This document shows positions 1-13,200 of a DNA stretch of 64,000 nucleotides, piece by piece. The position numbers were made by a program, and so were the translations under genes. Below the pieces are notes generated by a model. The model had not been told where the DNA came from, did no database searches, and was given only the letters and a program-made list of their open reading frames with translations. This DNA is from Todiramphus chloris collaris (lineage: Eukaryota; Chordata; Aves; Coraciiformes; Alcedinidae), in contig JANVCC010000130.1 of NCBI GenBank assembly GCA_025345505.1, forward strand, positions 11,170,736 through 11,234,735. The letters are read 5' to 3'. The number at the start of each line of letters is the position of its first letter. Position 1 is the first letter of the stretch.

Positions 1-1206
1 AAGATAAAGCAAGGATACAACTATCTCTCTCCACAGATGATGACAAACTAAATGTTAAAATGCACTGCAAAACAGAACAAAATATTTCTGAATCTCAGTG
101 GGGAGGGAAAACAAGAAGGAAAGCAAAGGAAGTTGGGGGGGGATGGGACAAGACTACTTATTCTCATCTGCCATATTAACAAAAGCCACATGATGTTTAT
201 TGCTAATCCTTGAGAAAGGAGGCATAACTGTGATCTAAAGGATGGAAAATGTCACTCCTAAATTAGTTCTTTCTCTTTAAAAAGACACAGGAATAACATC
301 TTATTACTTCCAACCCTTTAAAAACCTCAAGACTCAAGCTAATTAAACACTATAATGCCACTGTACTTACTGCTGCCACCCTCAGAAGAAAAAAAAAAAA
401 AAAAAAAATTAAAATCAAGCCTGCAAAAACCTTTTCCAAGCCAAACTTCCTTTCGATACCAGATTCAAGAATATTAAGCACTAGGCCTCTGCAGTGCCAC
501 ACAGACAACTCCTGTCTGACTGCTACATAAGCTTGGTCATGCTCGTTAAGTGTGGTCCAGGGCCATGTTTACCGAGATCACCCTCCTGAGTATGCATGGC
601 AGTTTTTTCAATCTCATTTCCTCTCACGAAAAGCCTGGGAGCGCAACTGAAAGATCTTTCAGCAACTGCCATCTTTCTAGTAAGTCCAGAAGGAGCAATG
701 ACAACCAGAAGGGCAGAGTGTCCAACCACCCTTGCCAGGGCCACCAAGACCTTCGGTGCTTGCGAAGGGGAGGACAGAGGAGGGAGCAGGGTAAAGAAGG
801 CTGGCAGAAATACATTAAGGGTCGGAGAGGGAAAGGTAATGCAGGCCTTAAAATCGCAAGCAAGGCACACACAGTTACACGTGAACGATGGAAAAATGAA
901 TAAATAAACAAAAACACACGTCAACCCACCACCCCACCCTGCTGTCATAACCTTAGAATCTCCAGCTCCCCTCAACCCCACACGGGAATTCTTTGGGAAA
1001 AGTTCCCCCAATACCGCAAGCAGAACGCACCCCTCCTTGTCCCCATGACTCCTCCCCGGCCTTCCTCCCCCCAGGCCCCCAGCGTAGCAGAGATGGCTCC
1101 CTCCACCGCACCCGGGCCGTGTCGACCCGTTCTGCGCACCCCATCACCCCCGCACCCCCCCCCCCAGCCCAGCACGGCCTACCGACCCCCTCAACCCCCC
1201 CCTTAC
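1..1206 (-). other. DDX17: DDX17 intron 1 (partial)
   Basis: This is the sequence downstream (on the minus strand) of the first DDX17 coding exon; the intron opens with the donor gtaagg read from 1206 to 1201. No second exon lies in the window. It holds an A20 run at 389-408 and GC-rich DNA from about 1000 that belongs to the promoter CpG island. The small open frames between 523 and 1011 show no recognisable protein. Confidence 0.75.
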
Positions 1207-1250
1207 CCGCCGCGGTCTCGGTCGCGGCCCCGGTCCCCGAATCCCCTCAT
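1207..1250 (-). CDS. DDX17: DDX17 first coding exon (DEAD-box RNA helicase, N-terminus only)
   Basis: The minus-strand ATG at 1250-1248 opens MRGFGDRGRDRDRGG, closely matching the human DDX17 p72 start (MRGGGFGDRDRDRDRGG). The exon is 44 nt (14 codons plus 2 nt) and ends at the consensus donor GGCGG|gtaagg. DDX17 is an ATP-dependent RNA helicase of the DDX5/DDX17 pair, acting in splicing, pri-miRNA processing and transcriptional co-activation in the nucleus. Only the Gly/Arg/Asp-rich N-terminal tail is here; the helicase core lies off the left edge. Synteny with DMC1 supports the call. The same frame stays open upstream of the ATG, which allows a longer CUG-initiated form. Confidence 0.88.
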
Positions 1251-1475
1251 CGCACCCGGAGGGGTGGGAGAGAGGCAGCGGAACGCCGGCCGTGGGGACG
1301 GCGAGGGACTAGGGGTACGGGGAGAGGGTCCAGCCAGGGGCGGCTGTGTCTCGGAGGAATCGCTTTGCGCCACCTCGCTTCTTTGGTGGGATACAAAAGG
1401 AGAAGAAGTCGTCAGTGGGTCAGAGACCCGCTGGACGTCGGCGGACGGAACGGCGGGGCTCTCGGTCGGCTCCAG
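1251..1475 (-). CDS. DDX17: Possible CUG-initiated N-terminal extension of DDX17 (p82-like)
   Basis: The DDX17 frame has no stop upstream of the ATG until beyond 1529. An in-frame CTG at 1475-1473 sits in a strong context (G at -3, G at +4) and would add 75 residues, Ser/Pro-rich and beginning LEPTESPAVPSADVQ. Human DDX17 is known to make p82 from an upstream CUG, adding 79 residues. The sequence here is not obviously similar to the human extension, so the support is the open frame, the start context and the length. It could instead be plain 5' UTR that is open by chance in GC-rich DNA. Confidence 0.45.
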
Positions 1476-2420
1476 GGCCCGTGAAGTGTGGAGACACCAG
1501 CGTCTTCTTCCTCTGGGCTCCCGGCACAAAATGGCTGCCGCCGCCCCAACCCGCTTCAGTTACGTTACAGGCGGCCCGGCGCTGCGCAAATTGCGGCCCT
1601 CGAAAATACCTACGCCTATTCCCGGAAGCCAACTACGACCTAAGCGCGCTTAGCGAAACATTGCTCCGCTCGGCAGGCAGGCTACGAAAGGTGCGTAGCG
1701 TCCTTTACTTAAGCCGGGCGCCGGCGTGAGGAAAGTAGGGAGGAGAGTAACGCTCTCCCTATTCCTCAAAGTCTGCTACGCAAAGAGTCAGCCCTGTAAC
1801 CCCGTCTAGATGGTAGGGAAAACCTAGGCCTAGGCGTACGTTACGTAAGTACACGGCGTACACAAGTTGCGTAGCTCAGGCTGACGTAGTGCAGGGAAGA
1901 GACCGTGCGTTTTCCGTAAAATTCTTCCGCAGGTGGTGCAGGCACGGCTGGAGGAGGGTCGGAGGATTACGTTAAGTTTGCAGCGAGGTCGGGTTTGGAG
2001 AATACAGCCTTTCGCCTACGCTCCCGCTGTCCCCGTCGAGAGCGGCAGCGGCGCTAAGGAGACAATAACGGAGCGCAGAGAGGCGGCGGGGTCCGGCACA
2101 GGGGAGGGGGTGCGGCCCTTCCGGCCTTCGTGGCGACGCCGGCGAGGCCGCACGGCTCCGGTGGGTTGAGTTTTTTAGCGACTCTTTTTTTCCCTGGCAG
2201 ATCTCTACGGGGAATCTTGTCGCGGCGCCGGGGCAGGACCAGTAGTGACAGCAGCCATGATGTGTGTGCACTCGTCCGAGGGCCAGGAGGCTGCGGGAAA
2301 ATGGCATAACGGCCCCCAGCGCGGTTCGTGGCAGCAGCCCCCGGCTGCACGCCACACAACCCCAGCAGCTGCAGGAGGTTGTTGATAGCCTCTCCAGAAA
2401 GTAAACGAATTCAGCCCTTC

Positions 2421-3590
2421 ACCCACTGTGGTGTCACTGCAAGTGATTAAAGAAATAATTTGAAGTACAGGAAGGATGATGGGCACAGCACACACACCCT
2501 GTTCATGGCCTGCTAGTGTTTGACTCCCCAGATCAACCAGAGACTCCTAACTGAAAGATAAAATAAGCCATGATGCAATTATGTGACATTCTCTTGGGCT
2601 GTGCTTAAGCTCCTGGCATTTGCCAACAAGCAGCTAGTTGGTCCATCCCGGCGCAGGCAGCCATGTCTGGTGAGCTGTGTACACCAGCCAGGCCAGGCCT
2701 CGGCCCGAGCTGCAGTCACGCAATCAGCAGCGCTTTCTGTCAAAAATCTGCAAAGTTGGCAGAAGAGAAAGCGAGTCCCCTTAACTTTCAGACACTCAAA
2801 TAATTTAGCGTGGAATGAGACACAAATTGTTGACCATTTTAGTTTCACATATTGTATATAAGTATGGCATATGTGAGCAAAAAGCAATCTTGGTGCTTAA
2901 AATACTGAAAGAAACTTGGGCCTTTTTAAGTGGGTGGCAGGGAGTCAAGTGACACTGTAAGCTCACGCTCACTCTCAGTGCTCAGCCATTAGATATTCAT
3001 ATCTGAATATGCCTGGTGTAGGAAAGACTGTTGCATGCAAAGAACTGTTATATTAAATGACAATGGCTGACCCATTCCTGGCTCTCTCACTCAGCCAACC
3101 TCCCTGCTATTGCCTCTTTAGACTTCCCTCCACTGTGAAAAATAGTGCTTCACTTCAGGGGAAGTATCAAAGACCCGTTAAGAAACCATTCAAGGAAGGC
3201 AAACTCTTTGCGCCCCACATCTCTGGCTACTCTGGACCCACGCCTGTGCTGTCCAGCCAGCACACACCCTTGGCAAGCAGAGTCACAAGTGCCTTTTCCT
3301 CAGTGTAAGTACCAGTGCCAGCCTCCCTCCCCTATATCACCGCTGGTTTTCTTCTGTTTTTTAAATAATAATATTTAATATTATTTAATCATTAATATTA
3401 TCACATATTAGGAGACTGTCAAGGCAGATACATTAAGTTTGAGTTTCTTTAAAGACTAGACAAAAGGTTTTAAAATGTTGGTTTGCACCTGGTTGACTTC
3501 TCTCATGAAAAATCAGTAAGATTATTGAGATTATTAAATTATTATTACTTGATTCAAAACACCTAAACATAAGCAGACTGCTGTTTTAAT
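2421..3590. other. Intergenic DNA between the DDX17 promoter and the DMC1 3' end
   Basis: AT-richer spacer with no recognisable gene. Short open frames at 2579-2887 and 3057-3378 have no family resemblance. An AT-rich patch with TTATTTAAT/AATATTA repeats lies near 3360-3410. Confidence 0.6.
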
Positions 3591-3598
3591 TCATAATC

Positions 3599-3604
3599 TT
3601 TATT
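3599..3604 (-). terminator. DMC1: Likely DMC1 poly(A) signal (AATAAA)
   Basis: TTTATT on the plus strand reads AATAAA on the minus strand, about 590 nt downstream of the DMC1 stop codon. The 3' UTR would then span roughly 3580-4190. This is the best canonical hexamer on the minus strand in the region; the cleavage site itself is not determined. Confidence 0.5.
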
Positions 3605-4190
3605 TTTAATAAGAACAGTTTCAAAACATTCTCTCCAAAAAGTAGAAAATTCTAAATAAAACCACAAAAATTATCTAGTCAAGATAAAAATGCCTAAAAA
3701 CATACTTTTAAAGTAACTTGTTCCTCTATGGTACACAGAATCCATCAAGTTCTTGGGCTGTTGCTTCTGCCACTGTCTTTTCTATTTATGTCAATTTTAT
3801 AACTGAGCTTAGTCCAATTCTGTTCCATTTCACACTATTAAATTCTACCACATAGACACTCTCTTTGAAAGAAACTAAAAAAGGGTATGTTAATCTCGTG
3901 TGAAAGGATAGCTTTGATTTTCATAAAATATAGGAAAACGATTCTTTGAACAATTCACAAGCTTATTTCTTAAATCTTTATCTGCTAAAAGTTCTATTGA
4001 AAAATGAAGACCTTAAGTGAGCCAAATTCAATAAAACTGAACTGTACAGATTTCATCCCAGTGTTCTCCCAAAATATCTCTAATGGTTTCCAAAAGATAA
4101 AAATGCAGCCAGGCAGTTGGTGACCTTGCACAAATCTTAATCCCAACTGCTCAGGTGGTGTTCAGCTGTGCACTTACATCATTTTTCTGC

Positions 4191-4260
4191 CTATTCTTTG
4201 GCATCCCCGATTCCTCCAGCAGTTATTGCAAATGTGGCTTCGTTTTCAGGCATCTCAGGA
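4191..4260 (-). CDS. DMC1: DMC1 coding exon 13 and stop
   Basis: The last coding exon reads [17 protein letters not shown] then GDAKE and TAG, identical to the human C-terminus as I recall it. Acceptor tttctcag. Confidence 0.97.
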
Positions 4261-7200
4261 CTGAGAAAAAGAAACAAGAAACTTGTGGTTTTCTCCATGT
4301 TAAATGCACTGCGAAACAGTCCCCTGAATGTTCCACACGTAAGCAGTGTGGAATATTTTAACATCTTTATACCTATGTGCAACTGTAGAATGTGATCAGT
4401 ATTATCAAGATCAGAAAATGTGAAACCCATGTCTTGGGAGATGATAAACACAAGGGAGGGAAATGGAGGATGTGCAGGGGAAGGAAGGCTCTGTCTGTAC
4501 AAACTCACATTTCAATTTCTTAGCTCCTGACCTGGTCTCTCCAGGCAGTATCACTAGTGCAATATTTAATGACTCTAAGCTCTCACAGTTTACCAGGGAA
4601 AGTTATACTAATTTTGTCAGAAAAATTTAGTAATACAACAGTTTTGTAATTTTCCTGCCAGTGGACCACCAGTCTTTTCAAACTGTTTGATGGTCTTCTT
4701 TAAGAGATGAGCATCTAGTAGGATTTACGATGAAAGATTATGTCATGTAATGTATGTGATATGCAAGGTGACTTTAAGTCTGTTAATTAGTTTGGCCTTT
4801 CAGATTTTCTCTGAACTTCCTACCCAGAAACATGGTTAGTTTGAAAACACAAATCAGCTGTTCAGTTGCAGTACCATCAACTTTGCCACCATACAGTTTC
4901 TCCTAACACAGCTTCCTCTCTGTGGAGGCATTTACCTGTCGTATATCTTTGCAATACGCAGCTCCCCTCTCCCTTTCCTCAAACTAATCCTGGTAGTTGA
5001 AGCGTGAGCAAGGATGTGGCCCCCAATGGGCTTTTTGGGGTCTGCCTGAAAGCTAAATTATCAAGAAAATTGTGATGATTCACTGTCCAAATGCCATAGG
5101 TTAATACTGTGAATAACTGTCAGACAAGGCATATCGAACTCAGTAATGAATAACAAATAGGTAAATATATCAAAAAAGGACTCTAACACACTTGCCTCAA
5201 GGTAGAATGTTCAAATGTTCAATGCTGGCCTAATTTTCCTGTCATTAAATTCAGGAGGCTCAAAAAATACACACCTTAAACTTCACATATAAGCTGCTCC
5301 AAAAGAAAATAGAGTGCTTTTTCAATACTTTTTATGGCTTGTTCTCTTTGTTCAAGTCAAGTCATGGTGTAAGAAGCCGTCATGCCAGGCAGCATATAAA
5401 CATAAAAAAACTCGTTATGAAAACTGAGGTGTCATCCATGAATGACTTCTCATACCAGAGGGACCAATGACCAATCTGAACCTTTGTTCTGGTGCCTCTT
5501 ACTCCATACAGTTTTAGTTCTCATCCCTGTTAAATAGGTAATGCAAAAGAGAAGAATTTATTTTTTTTTAAAGAGAAAGCAAAAGTGTCTTACGTCATAG
5601 TCGCTCCTGGATCAGCAGTCATCTGGTTGGTCACAAACACAGCCACATTATATTCTGCAATAGAATCACAAAATCACAGAGTGGTTTGGGTTGGAAGGGA
5701 CCTTAAAGATCATTTGGTTCCAGCCCCCCTGCCATGGACAGAGACATCTCCCACTAGACTGGGTAGTGCAACAATGCAAAGGATTGAATTGTATCCATTT
5801 AGAATTCCAAAATATTCTCCTATCCATGATAAAAGCAGGGCTGCTACTGAAGCACTGTAAATTACAAGTGAGAGAGAACTAAATATTCTTTATGTGTGAT
5901 GTCTGGAGTTCATCGGGAGACATCCTAAATTTGCTCTTGTGTGACTTCATCTGTAATACAAAAAAATATGAGCACTTCTAGAATTCCATCAAACAAATCT
6001 TTCTCAGTTCCCTTCTCTGTTGGCTCCCTGCCTTAGCCTCCTCTCCCTTTATCAGTTTGTCTTAAAAAAAAAACCAAAACATTAAAATTACTGCATGAAA
6101 AAAACATTTACTCATTCCTCATCAACATTTCTGAGACATTCCAAAGAAGAGGAACCCTATTCATCCTGTCATCCTTCCTCAGAGCATTGCCAAGTGCTGG
6201 GAGTGTGGCAATAGGCACAGCTTTTTCATCTCTCTGTGCCTTCATCCTTCTTTGTATTGTTCAGGTTTCTCATGTATTTAGACTGTCAAAATTTGGGGAA
6301 GACAATTTCTCTTACTAGATATTTGTCTAGTTCTATGACTTAGTTTCTCATTTAGGACTTCTCTGAACAGTATTGCTAAGAAAGCTCTAAATGTTAAATA
6401 GTTCCAAAGACTCCTTAATCTGTCATTCTGAAATAATTTATTATTGGTTTGATCTTTTTGGTAACTGACAGAGGTGTAAAGTGCAGAAAGATTCCTGAGC
6501 CAATGCCCGATTGATAATGCACTCGGACTACAAGGTGGTTGTGCTACCAACAGCTACTGTTTCAGTAACTCCAGTCCATGTTTTCCAAATTTTGCAATGT
6601 TACCTTACCTTCTGATATTTTTTGGAGCCTTGACAGCATCTGAGCCAGTTTCTGTTGTCGTTCAGCCAACTCTCCACGACCACTGAAATCCACACGGAAA
6701 AGTGCCATTATGGAGTCAATGATCTGCATTGTAATTATGCCAGATAAGTAAATACAGTGAAAGAAGAAAACCTATTCTGAAAGCAGTAAGCATCCAAAAA
6801 AGGATCAGTTTAGTACCAATAGCTTGAAGATACCAGCTTCCTCATGGAACTTGGCTGCTACATAGTCAAGCAATTCCATCTGATGTTCACCTGGTGAGAA
6901 GTACAGTTGCCAAGTGAAATTAGGACCAGAAAGAGCTCTGAAGTGACAAAAGCCTGAATTTTAAAACTCAGCTTTAAGTGTCTGCACTGTTTATATTTTC
7001 ACTGCCAGCAGTTTTAAATTCAGCGCCCAGTAACAAGCTACCTCAATACCCAACAGTGCCTGTGCTTCTGCAGATTCCAGTTTCTACTTGTACAGCTAAC
7101 AAAACTTGTTTGGGAAAGGCTTCACAACAAAACTATGCATGAAGACAACTTTCTTGACATGTTAAGAACTGAAAAGCAATATAAACTTTTGAATTTAATG

Positions 7201-10200
7201 TTGAATTACGTGATACACAGAAATTATATTAATAATATTAATGTTCATATTGTACTCTCAAAGTAAAGGTCCCAACTAGAGTTCCCTTGAAGTTTTAATG
7301 TAATGTCTTGTGACAGAGTGTGTTGGAGCTGTCCCTATAAATTTCCATGCACAAGATCACAGAGAATGTCTCAACAGCATTTATAGAATTGCTTGCATTC
7401 AAGCAATCATGGCTACACCAATCGGTGCATCTCTTACTGAGATGCTATGCTGACCCTTGTCATACACACAGCAGAGCTCACTTAATGTGCAAATGGGGCA
7501 CATTTGCTCAGTGTAAGTATTCCAGCTCAGCTGCCCTACATAAAGAATAAAGTTTTGCAGTTTGCTACAACTGAGCAAGCATGCTTGGTGTACAACATCT
7601 GAAACAAAAAATGGAAGCAAGCTTATGACTTCTGTTAGCAGCAAAACATTCTTTATGATCCGCAGTGGGCAATCTCTGTTAATCAACTGAGAGCTATTCA
7701 AACGGGAGCCTTAGAGAAAAACCACAGCTATCATGCCAGTTGCAGTGATGGTCTTACTAGTGTATGCACGTGCGTACAGCACATTGTCAAGCACGGCCTC
7801 GTGGTCAACATTGAAGCGATCAGCAATGTCACGAAGGCGGTCTGGGCGGCTGACATTAGTCAAAGTTAAGGATTTCTCTTTGTACAAAACATGCTCTGAA
7901 AATAATAAAACCCCATTCCTAAACAGAAATATGGAAAAACAAAGAAGCACATTTAATTTGATCTTGGAAAAGACTAACTTTTTCTCTTCACACTGTCCCA
8001 CATACCCTAAAGATAGTTTAGGACTCACAATGATAATTGGTTTATGTTTAGGGTTTGAGGTGTGGAGGGGGTTGACATATGGATATCTGTGCTCTAGGAA
8101 TTCAGCTGTGAACAAAACCTATTTATACACAGTCTGCCACAGATATGAAGTGTTAAAGATAGTGTTCAGTGCTTGGATGAATTTCTCTTTAAGTAAATAG
8201 AAAAGCTTCTATCACCTTTGTCATTACTAAGAAGTCATATTAGATCTCAAAGAAACCCCACAGTTTAAATCTATATCCTGTCTCTAATTTTTCCAGGTTG
8301 GATTATATCAAATGACAGATCAAAAAGACAGTGCCTTGTGGGCCACTACATACTGTGCTCACCAGGCTTTTTGTGTCAGTCATAATGTTTGACATGTATG
8401 AAGCTATCTGGAGACTCCTACTTGCTTATATCAAAATGAACTGTGTCTTTCCAGTTCATCATACCTGTAGCTTTCAACATTGCAAAAGATACAAAGTGTT
8501 TTCAGTATCAATGAAGATAATCTTTCCTCCTGTGTAGCCATTTGGTCCTGGAAGCTGAGCTGTCACTACAGTGAAACATAGAAGATCAAAATGAGAAATC
8601 GGGAAACATATTTTCTTACTCCCTCTGTTACTATTTTTTACTAAAATACAATGGCTTATCCATATCACAAAGAACCACTGGTTTTAATCAATGTGGAAAT
8701 CAGGAGTATCTCAAGCCTTACTGCTGTCTTGAGAAGAAACTCAAGACACTTTTCACAATGAGAGATCAGATGAAATTTAATTAATGGTGTCAAAATTGTA
8801 TTTTACTCAGTACTGTCACTAAGTCTGTATATTTTATATTGAAAGTAGGGATATTATTAATATGTTCTTACACACACAGCATCCTCTTAGTTCTCTGCCC
8901 GAATTTATGGTATTGATTTAATAGGATTTTTGCTTTTTTCCCAGCTGTAACTCATATGATCAAAAATTCTTTGGATATTACTTTTTTCTGATATGCAAAT
9001 AGTTACTGATTGTGGGTTTAGTCTCTTTGTAGTGAATAAGCTAAAAAACTCTGTTTGGTTGTAATCATTCATGCAAAAGGGTAGGACTCTGCTGACCATT
9101 AGGCTGTACTAAATGGAAGAGAGGCCTTATTTTTTCAAGAAGATGCCATAATTTCCATTCTAATATAGCATTCATTTAAGGGAATGTTTGCCTACTCAGT
9201 GTCTGGTAACTCTATCCCAGCAGCACTAATAGTTATATTAGTTATTATTTACTACTATTTATACATTGAGAGATATCGCTGGGAAATCAGAGTCTTGCTG
9301 CATTTGGCACTGCCTGAATACAGTGACTGCCAAAATGTTTGTTTATGCAGTTACTGGATAAACAGCCAGTAGTATCCTTTCAGTGCCCTTTCAGAATGTC
9401 ATGTTCAGCAAAACCTCTTGAAACCAGGAAATTAAGAGTTGCTGAGGAAGAATTTTGCCTTTTCCCTTTTCTGAGTAATGCCCCTTTCCCTCTGTAACCC
9501 ATATTTGTGCTCTGCTTTTCCAGATGGTGTTTTTCACTGGTTTCTCTAAGACATGTCTATTATATTCTCTCTCCTTATGGCAAAGCATGCACTGATGTGA
9601 GCAGTATCAGAAAGCACTTTCACAAGTTCTCTACTCAAACACAATGGAGGTAGCAATCACCAAGGTTTGTTTGACTGTATTTCCAGAGAAAACAGATTCT
9701 GACTTATCTCTATGTGGTTCATTCTGATAGAGTTGTAAAGAATAGATTCACCAAGAAGAACTGTCGCTCTCTTTTAAGGGATTACACCTACCACAAAGAG
9801 TGTGAGATAGCTGGGTTTTGCCTGTCCGGAACTCTGTTAAATAAAGGAAAAAAAAAAAAACAAACCAGGGTTTCATTTTCTGATTTTGCCAGATTCAAGA
9901 GTAATTGCAGTTAGAATTGCTTTTACTTACAAAATTCACCTCTACCTTTAAGATCATTTAACCCTGATTTATAAATCATGTTCTGTGCAGTAGAAATGTG
10001 TTACATAAAAAGGAAAATCTATATCCTTTAATATGATCATGCTTGGCTACTGTCATTTATTCTTTTCTGTGTAGAAGTTAAAAACCACACGGCACCTGTG
10101 GAAAAGTGTTAACTGAGGGAGGGGGTAGAAAAATGGTTGATTCCACTGATGTGGCCCAGTTTCATTTTCAGTAAAATGATCAAGGAGAAGCTTATGAGTT

Positions 10201-13200
10201 TATTAATCTCATTATAACAAATCACATTAAGTCTCCAGTTTATCTTTTCTAAAGGGAAGATTACTGTGTTTTATGAGCTCATATTGTTGAAGTGATAACT
10301 ACTAACTGATCGAATTTACTATAATACTCGCTTAACTGTAATTTCAGAATCTTAGATGAGGTGCAATGTATCCCAAGTGTGCATAAATAAAGTATCTTTT
10401 TGTGGCAGTTTTGAATCAAGGAAGTCTTTCCTGTATGATGCATTTGCAATAGTATTAATAATCAGCATGCCCCAAGTCTAATGATTACTCAGCTCAAACA
10501 CAGTCTGCAAGCAAATGAAGAGGAAAACCAGGAAAACAGTGAGAGAAGTGGATTCTTTCTTCTTACACTCATGCAGGTACTCATCTTTATGACTACAATG
10601 GGATAATTTTGATACGAGTAATCCAGCTTGATTTAAAATCTAAAACAAGTTGCAATTCTTTGTTCAGTAATACTCATTTTATGTGGTTTTCTTACCTCCA
10701 AAGGCCTCGGTGATTGCCATGCTTTCAATCCCACCACCCAGAAGTTTACTAGAGAAAGGGAGAGGATTATGATATAGTTAAACCCACAAAATCACAAGAG
10801 GAAAGTAAAAAAGACAATTTTTTCCTACTTTAAGGAAAGTTATGTCTGCTTTAAAGCACCTCACTTGATGCATTAAGTGCAAGGCACTAAATGATCACTG
10901 ATTCATAAAGAATTAACTCTGTCTTAACCTCCCTTTCTCTAAGTAAGAGTAAGATCTATACAAATTATCACAAGACGGAGAGGAGAGGAGAGGAGATAAA
11001 ATATCTTTGGAAAGACAACATTCTATGAAAATTTCTCAAGGAAGGTCTTGAAGACTTATCATTTTGACCTGAGATCTGCAGATTGTTTTGACTACGTGAA
11101 AAAAACCTATGATATGTTCAGGATTTCTGGATGCAAACTCTGTTTATTTACAATGATTGTACAATGTCCAGTTTCCCCTCAGAAAAGGAGTTGGTTTTGT
11201 TGGTTACTGACACAGGTATCTTTGAGCCAGCACAAACTCCAAATGTAAAGTAACCTGCATGTCCTAGCTGAGTATTCCTTTATATTTTAGTGTCTCATCA
11301 AAGACAATAAATATGATTATTGGAACAATTTGAACTAAGGAAGTATTTAGAGATAAACTTACTCAAATTCCTGGCTGCCAGTAGTAATATGAAATACCAT
11401 CTTCCTTTTTTCACTGTACTCAAAAGCAGTCAGGAAGCCTGGTTCCTAAGGAAGACCAAAGAGAACATGAGGGGTTTATTTTAGGTTTAACCTGAAGGTA
11501 AGGTGCAATATCCCACAAATATCTTGTGTCTACCCTCGCCTCATTTATGCAGGTTGAGTATGAAAATCACCACAGCATTTGTCTGGTTGTTGTAGAGTAT
11601 ATTGTTGCTTTAGAGTAGCAAGCAGAGTAATTTTCAAAATTATCTTGAAGATGAGGTGAAAAAAGTCTGCTAAGAGAAATGTTGCACAGCATTTTGGAGA
11701 GGGCAGCATAAGTTTAAACCATCAGGAAAGTGATTGGCTTACAATAACTTTGTTTGCAGCTTCTTTAATCTTGTCCACTTTGGCCTCTGAAAGCCCTTTA
11801 ACATTGCACAGTGCCCGTCTTGTGGTCATCTGGATTCCTTTGATTGTGCAGATCCCAACTGACTTCAGTTTTTTAATATCTGCTACGTTCTGTGAAGAAA
11901 GTTCCCTTCACTGAGTACTCATAACAGTTAGCAATGAGAGGCAAAGTAAACTTCAGAAACATATTTTATTATACGTTCATATGCATGTGTATTTTCACCA
12001 AGAAACAGATTTATGGTAAACTCTTTGTTACGTAGTTTGTGACACCAACAACAGAAAATTTTGAGTAACATTGGTGTGAGGGATCACAGTGCAGAGACCA
12101 GAGCCTGGTACTTTTCAGAGAAAGACATATTGAGTCTAGTTGTATTTACTAGTCCCTGTTCAGTGTCTGCCTTTCTAGATCCAAGCCAGCAGTAAAGAAA
12201 CAGCAGGAGTATTGCAGATACTGTGGAGCCCAACCTAGTAAACTCCTACAGCACTCAATCTGTCCTTGGTCCCTTAGCACAGTTAATCTGTAAACCAGAT
12301 AATCTGATCATGGATAACTGGGAGCTGACTTGCAAGAATCATTGTAAACTGACTTTTAACTGCTGTGCTGTTTCTGCATGCTCACAGTATGTCCAGCTTA
12401 AAATACGCATACGCTCCAGACCTGACTGACACTTTGGACTGGAATGAACTGCTAGAGTTTTTCATAAACGGGGTACAACATGACTTCAGTCAGTGCCCTA
12501 CTGACACATTTTGTTTCCTCTCACCTCATTTTATCATTTTAACATTGCTGGAAACTTAAAGGCAAGCAACAAATTACTCACAAGAAAACACTATGTGAAA
12601 GGTGTGGGATAATACTTCAATTCAGCCAAGATTTTTCTTTGGGGAAAAAAAACCCCAAAAATAAGAACTAGATATATCATCTATTTATCTAGAGCATGTG
12701 GGTGCACAGGACATAAGAAGGGAGAGGAGTTATGCAAGAAATTAGTCATGTACATTTGGAAGATTATTTCTCATCCTGTGATATGTTTTTGATTATTATA
12801 TTAATAGAGATGAGTGAGGTAAAATCAGTCATGGATAAAAATGACTCTTCCACACAAAAGAATGTAATAACAGGAGGGCCACAAAGATGATCGGGGGCTG
12901 GAACACCTCCCATGTGAGGACAGGCTGAGCAAGTTGGGGTTGTTCAGTCTGGACAAGAGAAGGCTCCAGGGAGACCTTGTAGAAGCCTCCCAGTACCTAA
13001 AGGGGGCCGAAAGGAAACATGGGGAGGGGCTCTTTATCAGGGAGTGTAGTGATAAGACAAGAGGTAACAGTTTCAGACTGAAAAAAGGATAGATTTAGAT
13101 TAGATATTGGGAAGAAATTCTTGACAGCACCATATGGTTGGTGAGGCACTGGGACAGGTTACCCAGAGAGGATGCCCCACCCTTGTAAGTGTTCAAGGCC

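Larger units (their letters stand above)
1000..2420 (-). promoter_or_regulatory. DDX17: CpG island promoter of DDX17
   Basis: A CpG-dense, GC-rich block surrounds the first DDX17 exon. It contains a YY1-like CAAAATGGCTGCCG at about 1527-1540, several CG-containing palindromes, and a TGACGTAG (CRE-like) motif near 1882. No TATA box is evident, as expected for a housekeeping promoter. The island runs far upstream of the coding exon, to about 2400, so it may also drive divergent plus-strand transcription. On the plus strand there is a strong 3' splice-site-like sequence (tttttttccctggcag) ending near 2200. Confidence 0.7.

Noticed and set aside
8870-8905. Candidate DMC1 Walker A exon on the minus strand ending in TGTGTGTGTAAG after AATTCGGG
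   Set aside because: The frame gives [10 protein letters not shown] with no P-loop and no acceptor AG. The true 42-nt exon with [13 protein letters not shown] lies at 9792-9833 and joins both neighbours in phase.
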